Shown here in pieces: positions 38,246 through 48,936 of a DNA stretch of 64,000 nt. Origin of the DNA: Providencia rustigianii DSM 4541 (GTDB lineage: Bacteria > Pseudomonadota > Gammaproteobacteria > Enterobacterales > Enterobacteriaceae); assembly GCF_000156395.1 (NCBI RefSeq), contig NZ_GG703821.1, positions 1,639-65,638 of the forward strand, given 5' to 3'. The first letter of the stretch is position 1. Each line of letters begins with the position of its first letter. The notes beneath the pieces are model-generated. The model had not been told where the DNA came from and searched no databases. It saw nothing but the letters and a program-made list of their open reading frames with translations. The translations under genes were made by a program, and so were the position numbers.

Positions 38246-39442
38246 TTATTGCGATTGTTGCTGAATTGCCTGAGCACCGTATTTTTCTCGTGTAAACCAT
38301 AGAAATAGCCCAGCGACTGAGATCAATAATACGGGTAATCCCGACGGCGAAATTGTCGTTGCAACACCGGCCAATAATGGACCTGAAAGGTTACCAATTC
38401 CCCATAACATAGCCGCTGCTGCGTTCGCAATAATTAGCTCGTTACCTTTAAAGTATTGACCAATTTGTACCAAGGCAATGGTATAGATTGCCCCCGCCGT
38501 TGCGCCGAGTACGAACAGTAACACCCAAATTAAATAAGTGTGGGTAATGAGTAACGGCAATAGCATGCTCGCACCTAGCGTAATAACACCGCAGATACGA
38601 TACAATTTTTCTCGATTCATATGGTCAGCTAACCACCCAAACGGCATCTGCATAATGGCATCACCCGCTAATATGGCGCTAATCATTAGCGCAGCTATCG
38701 CTTCTGTATGACCCATCCCCATACCATAAATCGGGAACATGGATAAAATTGTGCCATCAAAAAAAGCAAAAAATAGTATCCCACCACAGATACCGGGAGC
38801 CACTTTAACAAATTGAATAATAGAAAAATTCGATTTTGACGCCGTTTCTGCAAGACGGTCTCCAATTTTCTGATCCATCACTAAAAATAGTGCCACTGAA
38901 ATTAAATGAATCAATGTACAAATAAATAGAGGCGATTTATCTTCTACGCCGTAATACGCAATAAACGAAGGTCCTAATAATTGGCTAACTGTAAATACGG
39001 TAGTGTAAATCGCCAATATGCGTCCGCGCTTATTTTCAGATGATAATTCATTGATCCACGTCTCACCCAAACAAATCAAGACCCCACTTGCTAAGCCAGT
39101 AATTAAACGCAGAGGAAACAGTAACCATAGCGGTAAAGAGCTTAATAACGGCAACAGGCTGATAGCGGAAATAATTGTCGCAATCAACATCGCTTTGCGT
39201 TTACCGCACCATTGCACAATTCGCTGCACCATAGGGGCAATCAAAAACATCCCTAAAGCTGGTGCCGCGGATATAACGCCAATATATAACTCACTGACCC
39301 CAAAATTATTTAATCTCAGGGCGACCATTGGAATGCTAAGACCGATAACAATGCCGATGACCGCAATACTGGTTGTAATCGTAAAAATAGCAAAGGAAGC
39401 AGAACGTCGAAAGTGTTGAAAACGCTGATTGTCAGGGCTCAT
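38246..39442 (-). CDS. MFS transporter (YcaD-like group)
   Basis: A major facilitator of 398 residues with 12 predicted helices. The loop between helices 2 and 3 carries a GKRKAML-type motif, and GETWINELSSENKRGRILAIYT in the middle of the N-terminal half resembles the YcaD-like group of exporters. The substrate cannot be told from the sequence. It diverges from an XRE-cupin regulator gene 281 bp away, an arrangement that usually means the regulator controls the transporter. Confidence 0.85.
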   Translation of the reverse strand: MSPDNQRFQHFRRSASFAIFTITTSIAVIGIVIGLSIPMVALRLNNFGVSELYIGVISAAPALGMFLIAPMVQRIVQWCGKRKAMLIATIISAISLLPLLSSLPLWLLFPLRLITGLASGVLICLGETWINELSSENKRGRILAIYTTVFTVSQLLGPSFIAYYGVEDKSPLFICTLIHLISVALFLVMDQKIGDRLAETASKSNFSIIQFVKVAPGICGGILFFAFFDGTILSMFPIYGMGMGHTEAIAALMISAILAGDAIMQMPFGWLADHMNREKLYRICGVITLGASMLLPLLITHTYLIWVLLFVLGATAGAIYTIALVQIGQYFKGNELIIANAAAAMLWGIGNLSGPLLAGVATTISPSGLPVLLISVAGLFLWFTREKYGAQAIQQQSQ

Positions 39443-39679
39443 TTTTGTATTAATCTGCTTAATTTAAATTAATTAACAGATATAAACTCCGGAAGTTTAT
39501 TATTTGATTGAAATAAAATATTATTGAAAATTCAGATAATAGAATAATGCAAAAATGATTATACCATGTATTTATTCGATAATAATAACAGACTGAAAAA
39601 CCAAATTATTTTTAGCTTAACCTATATCAACAAAACATTATTTCCATATTAGCTGATTTCTGACATTTCATTTTCAAAA

Positions 39680-39693
39680 TGATAGAATTATCA
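39680..39693. promoter_or_regulatory. Palindrome in the MFS/XRE-cupin divergent region
   Basis: TGATA-GAAT-TATCA (39680-39693) is a 5-bp inverted repeat 31 bp upstream of the GTG start of the XRE-cupin gene. It could be the autoregulatory operator. The rest of the 281-bp gap (39443-39723) is AT-rich with no other clear signal. Confidence 0.35.
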
Positions 39694-39723
39694 GCATAAT
39701 TTAGATATCACGGAAGGTTTATT

Positions 39724-40281
39724 GTGAGTAACAAAATAAATATAAAAATTGGACAGAAAATACGATTGCTTCGTCAAGCGAGGAATCTCTCCCTAAATGA
39801 ACTTTCTCAGCTCTCCGGGATATCTAAAGCTGCCCTGTCAAAACTGGAGTCCGGCGATTCAAACCCGCGTATCGATACTCTGGAATCTATTGCTGCCGCG
39901 CTGCGTTTTCCACTCAGTGACTTATTTACTCGTCAAAATGAATCTTACCCTTATTTTGTCAAAGCAATACCGCAAGAAGGGGATTACTTAGAGCAATTTA
40001 AATTTCGCATTAGCATGGGAAATGTATCCGAAATTTGGCAACTTAGTATGAAAAGAGGGGCGATTATTAATAGCCCTGCCCATATGAGCGGAACTCATGA
40101 ACACATCATGCTGCATTCCGGTTCGTTAATGTTACGTTTTAATAATGAGCAGAATATGGTTTTAGATGCGGGGGATTTTTATGCTTTTAGTGGCGACTTG
40201 CCCCACTCTTATTTATGCATTGAAGGGGATTTACACGCAACGGTTGTGATGACCTATTCCCATTTAAGTGATGGTGTTTAA
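39724..40281 (+). CDS. XRE-family regulator with C-terminal cupin domain
   Basis: Residues 8-66 form an XRE helix-turn-helix (LRQARNLSLNELSQLSGISK-type core), and residues about 105-180 form a cupin (AHMSGTHEHIMLHSGSLMLRF and the GDFYAFSGDLPHSY segment, with histidines that could bind a metal). This pairing is typical of small regulators that sense a metabolite through the cupin. Translation starts at GTG with GGAAGG six bases upstream; 185 residues. It diverges from an MFS transporter gene, its likely target. The ligand is unknown. Confidence 0.87.
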   Translation: MSNKINIKIGQKIRLLRQARNLSLNELSQLSGISKAALSKLESGDSNPRIDTLESIAAALRFPLSDLFTRQNESYPYFVKAIPQEGDYLEQFKFRISMGNVSEIWQLSMKRGAIINSPAHMSGTHEHIMLHSGSLMLRFNNEQNMVLDAGDFYAFSGDLPHSYLCIEGDLHATVVMTYSHLSDGV

Positions 40282-40312
40282 TTATCAGCCCACAACGATT
40301 GTAGGCTGATAA
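40282..40312. terminator. Hairpin between the XRE-cupin gene and ilvN
   Basis: TTATCAGCC (40282-40290) and GGCTGATAA (40304-40312) form a 9-bp stem between convergent genes. There is no strong T-run on either side, so efficiency is uncertain. Confidence 0.55.
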
Positions 40313-40325
40313 ATTCAATTAAGAA

Positions 40326-40610
40326 TTACTGCAAATAATTCTGCATGGTTTCGAAGACTCTGAGGTCATCACTAAAACGCACTTCACGCACGTCTTCCAA
40401 CTTTTCTACCTGATTCACCATCTGAGATAAACGGTCGTCTTTTTCAACTAACAGCCAAATGCGGCTTTCATCTCTGCCCTTAATTGGCAAACATAAAATA
40501 GCGTCAACGTTAAAAGCCCTACGCGCAAATAGCCCACAAATGTGGGACATGACGCCTGGGTGGTTACGAACAATTAATTCTAAGGCGATTGGGTGATTTT
40601 CAAATTCCAT
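40326..40610 (-). CDS. ilvN: Acetolactate synthase I regulatory subunit IlvN
   Basis: IlvN is the small ACT-domain subunit that makes acetohydroxyacid synthase I sensitive to valine. At 94 residues it is near the E. coli length (96). The ACT fold spans about residues 8-80 ([23 protein letters not shown], with the valine-site loop). It starts 2 bp after ilvB and ends the operon at a convergent hairpin shared with the XRE-cupin gene. Confidence 0.95.
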   Translation of the reverse strand: MEFENHPIALELIVRNHPGVMSHICGLFARRAFNVDAILCLPIKGRDESRIWLLVEKDDRLSQMVNQVEKLEDVREVRFSDDLRVFETMQNYLQ

Positions 40611-40612
40611 AA

Positions 40613-42310
40613 TTACGCTCCGATCATATCAATGTTAGCAGCTCCAGGAGGAACCATTGGATATACCTTCTGATTCACATCGATCAGGGCATGAATTAAA
40701 CAAGGGCCTTTAGTATTCATCACCGCGTCTAACGCCATCTCAGGGTCGGCTTCATGATTTAAATCGCAAGTTTGTAAACCAAAACCCGCTGCAATTTTAA
40801 TAAAATCAGTTTGGTATGGATAAGCCGCAGCAAAAATACGATTTTCAAAAAATAAATCTTGCTGCTGATGTACCATTCCCAAGGCTTGGTTGTTCATTAA
40901 AACAATTTTGATATTTAATTGATGCTCAGCTGCGGTGGCTAATTCCTGAATATTCATCATCAAGCTACCATCACCTGAAAAACAAACAATCGTTTTATCG
41001 GGATTGGCCAATGCGGCTCCAATTGCCGCTGGTAAACCAAATCCCATGGTTCCCAATCCCCCCGACGTTAACCATTGGCGTGGACGCGATAGCGGATACA
41101 CCTGAGCCGCCCACATTTGATGCTGTCCAACATCGGTGGTCACTATCGCTTCTTCACCCGCGGCACGCGCGGTTGCTAATACCAAACCATAATGATCCAG
41201 TGGATCTTCCGCATTCGCTAAATTTAATGGATAGTTTTTCTTCAAGTCACTAACTTGTGCAATCCACTCTTCGCGATCATCGCGTTCAATCAAAGGTAAT
41301 AATAATTCTAAAATTTGCCCTGCATCTGCATGAATAGCGATATCTGGGCGCTTAATTTTACTGATTTCAGCTTTATCAATATCAACGTGAATAATTTTTG
41401 CATTCGAGCAAAATTTCTCCGCCTTACCAATCGCACGATCATCAAAGCGTGCTCCGATAACAATCAATAAATCCGCTTCCTCCATGATCATATTCGTGCT
41501 GCGCGCCGCATGCATTCCTAACATTCCCAAATACAGCGGATGACGCATCGGGATCGTCCCTAATGCCATCAATGTCATCGTGGTCGGTAAAGAGGCTTTT
41601 TCTGCAAATGCTATCGCTGTTTGCGTAGAGTTAGAGCTAATAACACCGCCGCCAAAGTAAAGTACAGGACGCTTAGCGTGGTTAATCATTTCTGCCGCTT
41701 GGATAACTTTTTCCATATCAAAACTTGGTGTTTTATCCTTCGGCATGACATCAGGTAACGCCTCTAATTGAATCGTCGCGGTCTGAACATCTTTAGGAAT
41801 ATCAATCCATACGGGACCCGGACGCCCCGACTCTGCAATACGGAAAGCTTCACAAATAACGCCCGGCAATTCTTCAATGCTACGGACTAAATAATTATGT
41901 TTAGTCACTGGAATTGAAATTCCGTAGGTATCGACTTCCTGAAATGCATCCGTACCAATCATAGAGGAAGAAACTTGAGCCGTGATACAAACTAGTGGAA
42001 TAGAGTCCAATTTTGCATCTGCAATGGCCGTGACTAAGTTAGTCGCACCGGGGCCACTGGAAGAGATACATACCGCAGCCTTTCCCGTTGTACGAGCAAT
42101 GCCTTGAGCGATAAAACCAGCACCTTGCTCATGACGAGCCAATATGTGGCGGATTTTTTTACTTTGACCTAATGCATCATAGAAAGGCAATGCTGCGCCA
42201 CCGGGAATTCCGGAGACGATTGTAATTCCGTGTTTTTCCAGCAAATGGACGATTAATTCTGCACCTGTGTAACAGGTTTTTTGTGATGATGTATTGCCCG
42301 ACTCGCTCAT
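40613..42310 (-). CDS. ilvB: Acetolactate synthase I catalytic subunit IlvB
   Basis: IlvB is the ThDP-dependent catalytic subunit of acetohydroxyacid synthase I, the first common step of valine, leucine and isoleucine synthesis. The ThDP activator glutamate lies in [13 protein letters not shown]. The metal/ThDP motif [15 protein letters not shown] continues through to LMNN. The ATG at 42310 (565 residues) has AAGGAAAA eight bases upstream; an upstream GTG start five codons earlier would place the initiation site inside that sequence. A leader peptide and attenuator precede it. Confidence 0.95.
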   Translation of the reverse strand: MSESGNTSSQKTCYTGAELIVHLLEKHGITIVSGIPGGAALPFYDALGQSKKIRHILARHEQGAGFIAQGIARTTGKAAVCISSSGPGATNLVTAIADAKLDSIPLVCITAQVSSSMIGTDAFQEVDTYGISIPVTKHNYLVRSIEELPGVICEAFRIAESGRPGPVWIDIPKDVQTATIQLEALPDVMPKDKTPSFDMEKVIQAAEMINHAKRPVLYFGGGVISSNSTQTAIAFAEKASLPTTMTLMALGTIPMRHPLYLGMLGMHAARSTNMIMEEADLLIVIGARFDDRAIGKAEKFCSNAKIIHVDIDKAEISKIKRPDIAIHADAGQILELLLPLIERDDREEWIAQVSDLKKNYPLNLANAEDPLDHYGLVLATARAAGEEAIVTTDVGQHQMWAAQVYPLSRPRQWLTSGGLGTMGFGLPAAIGAALANPDKTIVCFSGDGSLMMNIQELATAAEHQLNIKIVLMNNQALGMVHQQQDLFFENRIFAAAYPYQTDFIKIAAGFGLQTCDLNHEADPEMALDAVMNTKGPCLIHALIDVNQKVYPMVPPGAANIDMIGA

Positions 42311-42356
42311 AATTTTTTCCTTCACTAGCCTGCGGAACTGAGCTTTGGGTCATAAA

Positions 42357-42387
42357 AAACCCCGCTCGGTTTGCGCCGGCGGGGTTT
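42357..42387 (-). terminator. Attenuator terminator of the ilvBN leader
   Basis: AAACCCCGC (42357-42365) and GCGGGGTTT (42379-42387) form a GC-rich stem. On the minus strand the descending arm is followed by a T-run, and it lies between the leader peptide and ilvB. This is the expected attenuator: stalling in the valine/leucine codons should prevent its formation. Confidence 0.88.
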
Positions 42388-42410
42388 CTAAATCGTGTGA
42401 TTTGTTCCCG

Positions 42411-42500
42411 TTACGGCGCTATGCCCACGACCACCACCACACGCACGACTACCGCGGCCAGTGGCGCGGTAAGTAGTAGGTTTGAACGGTTAGCGGTCAT
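42411..42500 (-). CDS. ivbL: ilvBN leader peptide (IvbL)
   Basis: A 29-residue peptide, too short to be picked up by ordinary gene finding. It reads MTANRSNLLLTAPL, then AAVVVRVVVVVGIAP. It matches the E. coli IvbL pattern TAPxAAVVVxRVVVVVGxAP. Eight valine and four leucine codons make translation sensitive to charged tRNA-Val and tRNA-Leu, controlling the attenuator that follows. The ATG is at 42500. A GTG two codons upstream (42506) is better spaced from AGGAAG and could be the real start, giving 31 residues. Confidence 0.9.
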   Translation of the reverse strand: MTANRSNLLLTAPLAAVVVRVVVVVGIAP

Positions 42501-42710
42501 TTTCACGGGATCTTCCTGTAATTAAATTAGTCTAGCTAAATTCTGTCTGATTTTTTCATTATTGTGTTTGCTGCATCTAAGAAACCATAAAAAACTAATC
42601 CCCACAACCCTTTTTTCTATTTTTCTTGGTTGTGGATGCTAAACGAGACATTCATCACATGCTCATGTAAGAATGTCATTTTAACTTTATAATCTTCAGT
42701 AGAAAAAATT

Positions 42711-42734
42711 AAAGCCCTTAAAATTAAGGGCTTT
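42711..42734 (-). terminator. Terminator of ssb
   Basis: AAAGCCCTTA (42711-42720) and TAAGGGCTTT (42725-42734) form a 10-bp stem. On the minus strand it is followed by AATTTTTT. It lies about 30 bp after the ssb stop. Confidence 0.85.
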
Positions 42735-42765
42735 AATCAATGATATCAGTTATCTAAAATCAATT

Positions 42766-43287
42766 TTAGAACGGAATATCGTCATCGAAATCCATTGGTG
42801 GTTCATTAGTTTGAGGTGCAGGTGCTTGAGTACGTGCAGGAGCTGCGCCGCCGCCACTGAACTGTTGAGCCGCTGCTGGCTGTTGTGGTTGACCCCAACC
42901 GCCTTGCCCACCTTGACCTTGTGATGGCGCATCACCACCACGACCACCCAGCATCTGCATTGAACCGCCGATGTTCACAACAACTTCGGTGGTGTAGCGA
43001 TCTTGACCGCTTTGGTCTTGCCATTTACGTGTTTGCAATGAACCTTCAATATAAACTTGTGAACCCTTTTTCAGATATTCACCGGCAACTTCAGCTAATT
43101 TGCCGAAAATCACAACACGGTGCCATTCTGTTTTTTCACGCATTTCACCGGATTGCTTGTCACGCCAACTTTCAGAAGTCGCCAGAGTCAGGTTAGCTAC
43201 AGCTCCGCCGTTAGGCATATAACGGATTTCTGGATCTTGTCCTAGGTTACCGATAAGAATTACTTTGTTTACGCCTCTGCTGGCCAT
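42766..43287 (-). CDS. ssb: Single-stranded DNA-binding protein Ssb
   Basis: Ssb coats single-stranded DNA in replication, repair and recombination. Residues 1 to about 112 are the OB-fold ([22 protein letters not shown] start and the [14 protein letters not shown] strand). A glycine/glutamine/proline-rich linker follows, and the acidic tip DFDDDIPF is the partner-binding tail. The 173 residues are full length (E. coli 178). It diverges from uvrA across a LexA box, as in E. coli. Confidence 0.97.
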   Translation of the reverse strand: MASRGVNKVILIGNLGQDPEIRYMPNGGAVANLTLATSESWRDKQSGEMREKTEWHRVVIFGKLAEVAGEYLKKGSQVYIEGSLQTRKWQDQSGQDRYTTEVVVNIGGSMQMLGGRGGDAPSQGQGGQGGWGQPQQPAAAQQFSGGGAAPARTQAPAPQTNEPPMDFDDDIPF

Positions 43288-43589
43288 TTATTACTCCTGA
43301 TGCATTGAATTTTAATCTCTGGACTAGCCGTGAAGTTTACCACGACCTATCTGTATTGCACCATAAATTGAAATTGCTTAATTGAAGTTGCGAAGGGCTT
43401 TCCAAATTTAAGTGAAATCTGCATTACTGGTTTTTAGTATAGACACTAATTAATCTAAATTGCAGATAACTTCCAGATAATCTAACGAGACGACGAAATA
43501 GAAACAGCACATATACTGTATATTCATTCAGGGAAAAATATGTCATACTTCTCCGCTTGTTCACTATCAATTCATTCGGGAAGTGGTAA
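43288..43589. other. Divergent ssb-uvrA promoter region
   Basis: 302 bp without a gene. It carries the LexA box at 43514-43533 and the promoters of ssb and uvrA. I saw no other distinct element. Confidence 0.7.
43514..43533. promoter_or_regulatory. LexA (SOS) box of uvrA/ssb
   Basis: TACTGTATATTCATTCAGGG matches the E. coli uvrA SOS box almost base for base and lies 57-76 bp before the uvrA start. Confidence 0.93.
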
Positions 43590-46424
43590 ATGGAGAATAT
43601 CGAAGTCCGCGGTGCTCGCACACATAATCTAAAAAACATCAATCTCATCATCCCCCGAGACAAGCTGATAGTTATTACAGGGTTATCTGGCTCAGGTAAA
43701 TCATCCTTAGCCTTTGATACCTTGTATGCTGAAGGTCAACGTCGTTATGTTGAATCTTTATCGGCTTATGCTCGCCAGTTTCTTTCTTTAATGGAAAAAC
43801 CGGATGTTGACCATATTGAAGGGCTATCTCCAGCCATCTCTATCGAGCAAAAATCCACTTCCCATAACCCACGTTCAACGGTGGGGACAATCACGGAAAT
43901 TCATGATTATTTGCGATTGTTGTTTGCCCGTGTGGGTGAGCCGCGCTGTCCTGACCATGGTATTCCGTTAGCGGCACAAACTGTCAGTCAGATGGTAGAT
44001 AATGTGATCGCACAACCGACCGATCGTCGAATGATGTTACTTGCGCCTGTCGTGAAAGATCGTAAAGGTGAGCATGTTAAATTACTCGATAACCTAGCTA
44101 GCCAAGGCTATATTCGCGCGCGAATTGATGGTGAGGTTTGTGATCTTTCCGATCCACCAAAACTCGAATTACAGAAAAAGCATACTATTGAAGTGGTCGT
44201 CGATCGCTTTAAAGTCCGCGATGATATTGCCCAGCGCCTTGCCGAATCCTTTGAGACCGCATTAGAGCTCTCGGGAGGAACTGCTGTCGTCGCCGATATG
44301 GACGATCCAAAAGCGGAAGAATTAATCTTTTCTGCCAATTTTGCCTGTTCAGTCTGTGGCTATAGCATGATGGAATTGGAACCGCGCCTATTTTCCTTTA
44401 ACAATCCAGCGGGGGCTTGCCCAAGCTGTGACGGCTTAGGCGTTCAACAATTTTTTGATCCTGAGCGTGTAATCCAGAATACCGAAATTTCCCTTTCAGG
44501 TGGAGCCATTCGCGGTTGGGATCGTCGTAATTTTTATTATTTTCAAATGCTGATGTCCTTAGGGGAGCATTATAAATTCGATGTTGAAGCTCCCTTTGAT
44601 ACATTAAACCCTGAAATACACAAAGTTATTTTATATGGCTCTGGCAAAGAGAGCATTGAGTTCAAATATCGTAATGATCGTGGTGATATCACTGTTCGTC
44701 ACCATCCGTTTGAAGGCGTTCTGAATAATATGGAGCGCCGCTATAAAGAAACCGAATCTACTGCGGTACGTGAAGAGTTAGCGAAATATATTAGTAACCG
44801 TCCTTGCGTAACATGCGATGGAACTCGCTTACGTAAAGAAGCACGCTTTGTATTTGTTGAAAATACCACATTGCCAGAAATTGCTAATTACAGCATTGGT
44901 CATGCGATGGAGTTCTTCCAAAACTTAAAATTAAGCGGGCAGCGTGCTCAAATTGCCGAAAAAATCCTAAAAGAGATCAGTGAGCGTTTGAGATTTTTAG
45001 TCAATGTAGGACTAAATTATTTAAGCCTTTCTCGCTCCGCAGATACATTGTCGGGTGGTGAAGCTCAACGTATTCGTCTTGCAAGCCAAATTGGTGCAGG
45101 TCTAGTTGGTGTTATGTATGTATTGGATGAGCCATCAATTGGGCTTCATCAGCGTGATAATGATCGCCTATTAGAAACCTTAATCCACCTACGTAATTTA
45201 GGTAATACCGTGATTGTCGTCGAGCATGATGAAGACGCTATCCGTGCTGCTGACCATGTGATTGATATTGGTCCCGGTGCAGGGGTTCATGGTGGGCAAA
45301 TTGTGGCACAAGGTAAACTGGAAGATATCGTCGCAAATCCAGATTCACTGACCGGTAAGTTCCTAAGTGGTGAACGCAAAATTGAGATCCCTCAGCAACG
45401 CGTGCCAATCAATAAAGATAAAATGCTGACCGTCGTTGGTGCGACAGGCAATAACCTTAAAAATGTCACCTTAGATATTCCTGTTGGCTTATTTACATGT
45501 ATTACAGGGGTTTCCGGTTCAGGCAAATCAACACTGATCAATGATACACTTTTTCCCATTGCACAACGCCAACTGAATGGTGCGACGGTAATTACCCCAG
45601 CGCCTTATTTAGAAGTCGAAGGTTTAGAACATTTTGATAAGGTCATCGATATTGACCAAAGCCCAATTGGGCGGACACCACGTTCTAACCCTGCGACCTA
45701 CACTGGAATATTTACACCGATTCGTGAGTTATTTGCAGGTGTTCCAGAGTCTCGTACCCGAGGCTATAATCCTGGACGTTTTAGTTTTAACGTCAAAGGC
45801 GGTCGCTGTGAAGCCTGCCAAGGTGATGGAGTCATTAAGGTTGAGATGCATTTCCTACCGGATGTCTACGTGCCTTGTGACCAATGTAAAGGGAAGCGCT
45901 ATAACCGTGAAACCTTGGAAATTAAATACAAAGGTAAAAGTATTCACGAAGTGTTGGATATGACTATTGAGGAGTCCCGTGAATTCTTCGATGCGGTTCC
46001 TCCACTGGCGCGTAAACTACAAACACTGATGGATGTTGGTCTGTCTTACATCCGTTTAGGGCAATCTGCGACAACCCTTTCGGGTGGTGAAGCACAGCGT
46101 GTGAAATTAGCGCGTGAATTGTCTAAACGCGGGACTGGGCAAACCATCTATATTCTGGATGAACCGACTACTGGCCTACATTTTGCCGATATTCAACAAC
46201 TGTTAGTGGTGCTTCATCAACTACGTGATCAGGGCAATACTATTGTTGTGATTGAGCACAACCTCGATGTTATCAAAACTGCTGACTGGATTGTGGATTT
46301 AGGCCCAGAAGGTGGTAGCGGCGGTGGTGAGATCCTTGTTGCCGGTACACCAGAACAGGTTGCGGAATGTGAAAAATCACATACAGCTCGATTCTTAAAA
46401 CCAATTTTAGAACGCGGATACTAA
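43590..46424 (+). CDS. uvrA: Excinuclease ABC subunit A (UvrA)
   Basis: UvrA is the damage-sensing ATPase of nucleotide excision repair, loading UvrB. The 944 residues (E. coli 940) hold two ABC modules. Walker A motifs are [11 protein letters not shown] near the start and [11 protein letters not shown] in the second half, with signature motifs LSGGEAQRI and LSGGEAQRV. Zinc fingers are CSVCGYSM with ACPSC, and RCEACQGDG with PCDQC. It is controlled by the LexA box upstream. A bidirectional hairpin separates it from tyrB. Confidence 0.97.
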   Translation: MENIEVRGARTHNLKNINLIIPRDKLIVITGLSGSGKSSLAFDTLYAEGQRRYVESLSAYARQFLSLMEKPDVDHIEGLSPAISIEQKSTSHNPRSTVGTITEIHDYLRLLFARVGEPRCPDHGIPLAAQTVSQMVDNVIAQPTDRRMMLLAPVVKDRKGEHVKLLDNLASQGYIRARIDGEVCDLSDPPKLELQKKHTIEVVVDRFKVRDDIAQRLAESFETALELSGGTAVVADMDDPKAEELIFSANFACSVCGYSMMELEPRLFSFNNPAGACPSCDGLGVQQFFDPERVIQNTEISLSGGAIRGWDRRNFYYFQMLMSLGEHYKFDVEAPFDTLNPEIHKVILYGSGKESIEFKYRNDRGDITVRHHPFEGVLNNMERRYKETESTAVREELAKYISNRPCVTCDGTRLRKEARFVFVENTTLPEIANYSIGHAMEFFQNLKLSGQRAQIAEKILKEISERLRFLVNVGLNYLSLSRSADTLSGGEAQRIRLASQIGAGLVGVMYVLDEPSIGLHQRDNDRLLETLIHLRNLGNTVIVVEHDEDAIRAADHVIDIGPGAGVHGGQIVAQGKLEDIVANPDSLTGKFLSGERKIEIPQQRVPINKDKMLTVVGATGNNLKNVTLDIPVGLFTCITGVSGSGKSTLINDTLFPIAQRQLNGATVITPAPYLEVEGLEHFDKVIDIDQSPIGRTPRSNPATYTGIFTPIRELFAGVPESRTRGYNPGRFSFNVKGGRCEACQGDGVIKVEMHFLPDVYVPCDQCKGKRYNRETLEIKYKGKSIHEVLDMTIEESREFFDAVPPLARKLQTLMDVGLSYIRLGQSATTLSGGEAQRVKLARELSKRGTGQTIYILDEPTTGLHFADIQQLLVVLHQLRDQGNTIVVIEHNLDVIKTADWIVDLGPEGGSGGGEILVAGTPEQVAECEKSHTARFLKPILERGY

Positions 46425-46437
46425 GCAAAATCGTATT

Positions 46438-46465
46438 AAAAAAGGGGAACTGAGTTCCCCTTTTA
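46438..46465. terminator. Bidirectional terminator between uvrA and tyrB
   Basis: AAAAGGGGAAC (46440-46450) pairs with GTTCCCCTTTT (46454-46464) around a 3-base loop. A- and T-runs flank it on both sides. Confidence 0.88.
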
Positions 46466-46481
46466 TATCAAAAATAATGCA

Positions 46482-47678
46482 TTATTGGCTTACAGCCGTG
46501 AACGCTTCGACAATACGTTTCACGTTATGACGGTTAACTCCAGCCATACAGACACGTCCTGTTCCTACCAAATACACTGCAAATTCATCTCTCAAACGGT
46601 CAACTTGTTGCTGAGAAAAACCGGTATAACTAAACATACCGCGCTGTTTTAACAGATGGTCGAAGTTTTTATTTGGCAGGGCTTTCTTCAATTCATCCAC
46701 TAATACGGTACGCATTTCTAAAATACGCAAACGCATTGCTTCAACTTCTTCCAGCCATTTCATTTTTTGTTGGCTATCAGTGAGCACCGCTGCAACAATT
46801 TTTGCACCATTTGATGGTGGGCTTGAATATAGACGACGAACACCCGCTTTCAACTGACCTAACACACGGTCACGCTCATCCTTATCTTTACAGATAACGG
46901 ATAAACCGCCAGCACGCTCCCCATAAATACCAAAGATTTTAGAGAATGAATTACTGACAAATACCGGTAAACCAGCTTTAACCATCGTACGAATGGCATA
47001 AGCATCTTCATCGATACCTTCAGCAAAACCTTGGTAAGCGATATCTAAGAATGGAATTAGTTTATGCTCTAATGCGACTTTGGTGACTTCATCCCACTGA
47101 GCAGGCGTTAGATCGGAACCTGTTGGGTTATGGCAGCAAGGGTGCATTAAAATGATGCTATTTTCTGGTAACTTCTTAAAAGTTGCCAGCATTTCATCAA
47201 ATTTCACACCTTTGGTTTTTTCATCAAAGTAAGGATAATAGTGAACCTTGGTTCCTGCGCCCGAAAAAATAGATGCATGGTTTTCCCATGTTGGGTCACT
47301 GCACCAGACTTCAGAGTTTGGGAAATAGTGATGTAAAAAGTCTGCACCGATTTTTAATGCACCAGAACCACCGATAGTTTGGACTGTTGCAATACGCTCT
47401 TGGCCAATCAGCGGGCAATCTTCACCAAATACTAACTTTTGCAGTTCAGTACGATAGTCTTTCAAACCTTCCATTGGCAGATATAGTGAAGCACTCGCTG
47501 GGAGTTTACGCAGTGCAGCTTTCGCTGTGCCGACGGTTTCCAGCTCAGGGGTTTTCCCTTCTGCATCATAATAAAGACCAATACTCAGGTTAATCTTGCC
47601 TTCACGAGTATCTTTATTAAATTCATCCATCAGCGATAAAATTGGGTCGCCCGGATAAGCATCAACATGTTGGTACAC
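46482..47678 (-). CDS. tyrB: Aromatic amino acid aminotransferase TyrB
   Basis: TyrB is a PLP-dependent class I aminotransferase for phenylalanine, tyrosine and leucine synthesis, also acting on aspartate. The 398 residues match E. coli TyrB (397). The PLP lysine is in [17 protein letters not shown]. The segments [24 protein letters not shown] and [10 protein letters not shown]-like C-terminal region (here [12 protein letters not shown]) are conserved. AspC is a close paralogue, but alr and dnaB as neighbours match the tyrB locus. Translation starts at GTG. I found only a poor TyrR-like sequence upstream. Confidence 0.93.
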   Translation of the reverse strand: MYQHVDAYPGDPILSLMDEFNKDTREGKINLSIGLYYDAEGKTPELETVGTAKAALRKLPASASLYLPMEGLKDYRTELQKLVFGEDCPLIGQERIATVQTIGGSGALKIGADFLHHYFPNSEVWCSDPTWENHASIFSGAGTKVHYYPYFDEKTKGVKFDEMLATFKKLPENSIILMHPCCHNPTGSDLTPAQWDEVTKVALEHKLIPFLDIAYQGFAEGIDEDAYAIRTMVKAGLPVFVSNSFSKIFGIYGERAGGLSVICKDKDERDRVLGQLKAGVRRLYSSPPSNGAKIVAAVLTDSQQKMKWLEEVEAMRLRILEMRTVLVDELKKALPNKNFDHLLKQRGMFSYTGFSQQQVDRLRDEFAVYLVGTGRVCMAGVNRHNVKRIVEAFTAVSQ

Positions 47679-47742
47679 AGGATATCTCCCACTTGTAGGT
47701 TATCTTTTTACTTTTTGTCTTGTGAAAATAACCCGTTATGAT

Positions 47743-48825
47743 CTATTCGTCTACATATTCCATTGCGACTCGCGAGGTGAGCTTAGTGAGAAGCTCATAG
47801 TTAATAATGCCCGTTTGCGCTGCAATTTCTTCCACTGGCAGTGCATTACCCCATAGAATGACATCATCACCCACTTTATCTGTGGAATCTGGACCTAAAT
47901 CCACCACAGTCATGTCCATGGAAATTCGCCCAATAATTGGGACTTTTCTTCCATTAACCAGCACTGGCGTACCTGATGGAACATTACGTGGATAACCATC
48001 TCCGTAACCAATTGCGACCACGCCCAAGAGAGTATTGCGTTCACTGCGCCATGTTTCGCCATAACCCACACACTGCCCAGCAGAATGCTCTCTCACGGCA
48101 ATCAGGCTCGATTTTAAGGTCATAACGGGGAGTAAACCGAAGCTTGCGGCACTTTTGCCTTCTTGAGGAGATGCGCCATACATCATAATTCCTGGGCGAA
48201 CCCAGTCATAATGTGCTTCTGGCCATAGTAGGATCCCAGCTGAAGCCGCGATCGATTTTTCACCCGGTTTATCGGATACAAACTGTTGGAAGCATTCGAT
48301 TTGTTTCGCGGTAGTAGGCAGTTCAGGAGCATCTGCTTGGCAAAAATGACTGACAATATTGATAGGCAGGTCAACGTTCTGGCAGCTTTGTAGACGTTGA
48401 TAAAAACTTTCAGCGTGTTGAGGAAGTACGCCTAAACGATGCATGCCGGTATCCAACTTCATCCACACTTTGATTTGTTTGGCAAGCTGAGCACTTTCTA
48501 GCATTTCCAGCTGTTCAACACAGTGGATTACCGTATCGATATTGTACTCTACCATCAGCTGTAAATCCGATTGCTCGAAGAAACCTTCAAGTAAAACAAT
48601 CGGTTTATTGATACCTTGATGTCTCAGGAGCAAAGCTTCATTTAAACGCGCAACACCAAACCCGTCCACAAGCTCTTGAACTTCAGTGCCCACTCCCACT
48701 AACCCATGACCATAAGCGTTTGCTTTAACAACTGCAATCAGGCGGCTATTTGGTGCCAACTCTCTAACTCGTTGCAGGTTGTGTCGCAGAGCGCGGCGGT
48801 TTATTAATGCTGTTGCCGCTTTCAT
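47743..48825 (-). CDS. alr: Alanine racemase Alr
   Basis: Alr interconverts L- and D-alanine for peptidoglycan. It is a PLP enzyme, 360 residues (E. coli 359). The cofactor lysine is K34 in [11 protein letters not shown]. The catalytic tyrosine of the opposite active-site face is in GYGDGYPR, with the [12 protein letters not shown] strand following. It lies between tyrB and dnaB, matching the E. coli dnaB-alr-tyrB order. An ERIC repeat fills the gap upstream, so its promoter must lie between 48826 and the repeat or within the repeat. Confidence 0.96.
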   Translation of the reverse strand: MKAATALINRRALRHNLQRVRELAPNSRLIAVVKANAYGHGLVGVGTEVQELVDGFGVARLNEALLLRHQGINKPIVLLEGFFEQSDLQLMVEYNIDTVIHCVEQLEMLESAQLAKQIKVWMKLDTGMHRLGVLPQHAESFYQRLQSCQNVDLPINIVSHFCQADAPELPTTAKQIECFQQFVSDKPGEKSIAASAGILLWPEAHYDWVRPGIMMYGASPQEGKSAASFGLLPVMTLKSSLIAVREHSAGQCVGYGETWRSERNTLLGVVAIGYGDGYPRNVPSGTPVLVNGRKVPIIGRISMDMTVVDLGPDSTDKVGDDVILWGNALPVEEIAAQTGIINYELLTKLTSRVAMEYVDE

Positions 48826-48936
48826 TTCTTCCTCTTAATTATTCATTTTAAAATTTATCAACCAACTGCCAAAACTTAAATTAACCGAAATAATCTTTAA
48901 TCTTCTATAAGCTCAAAATATGACGAGATTACCAAC

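Noticed and set aside
43424-43663. 79-codon minus-strand frame across the uvrA start
   Set aside because: It overlaps the uvrA N-terminus and the LexA region and its composition is not protein-like.
45634-45963. 109-codon plus-strand frame within uvrA
   Set aside because: It is a +1 frame shadow of the second UvrA zinc-finger region; UvrA itself is intact.
47687-47710. TyrR box upstream of tyrB
   Set aside because: The best sequence, TGTAGGTTATCTTTTTAC, keeps only about 7 of 12 defined positions of TGTAAA-N6-TTTACA.
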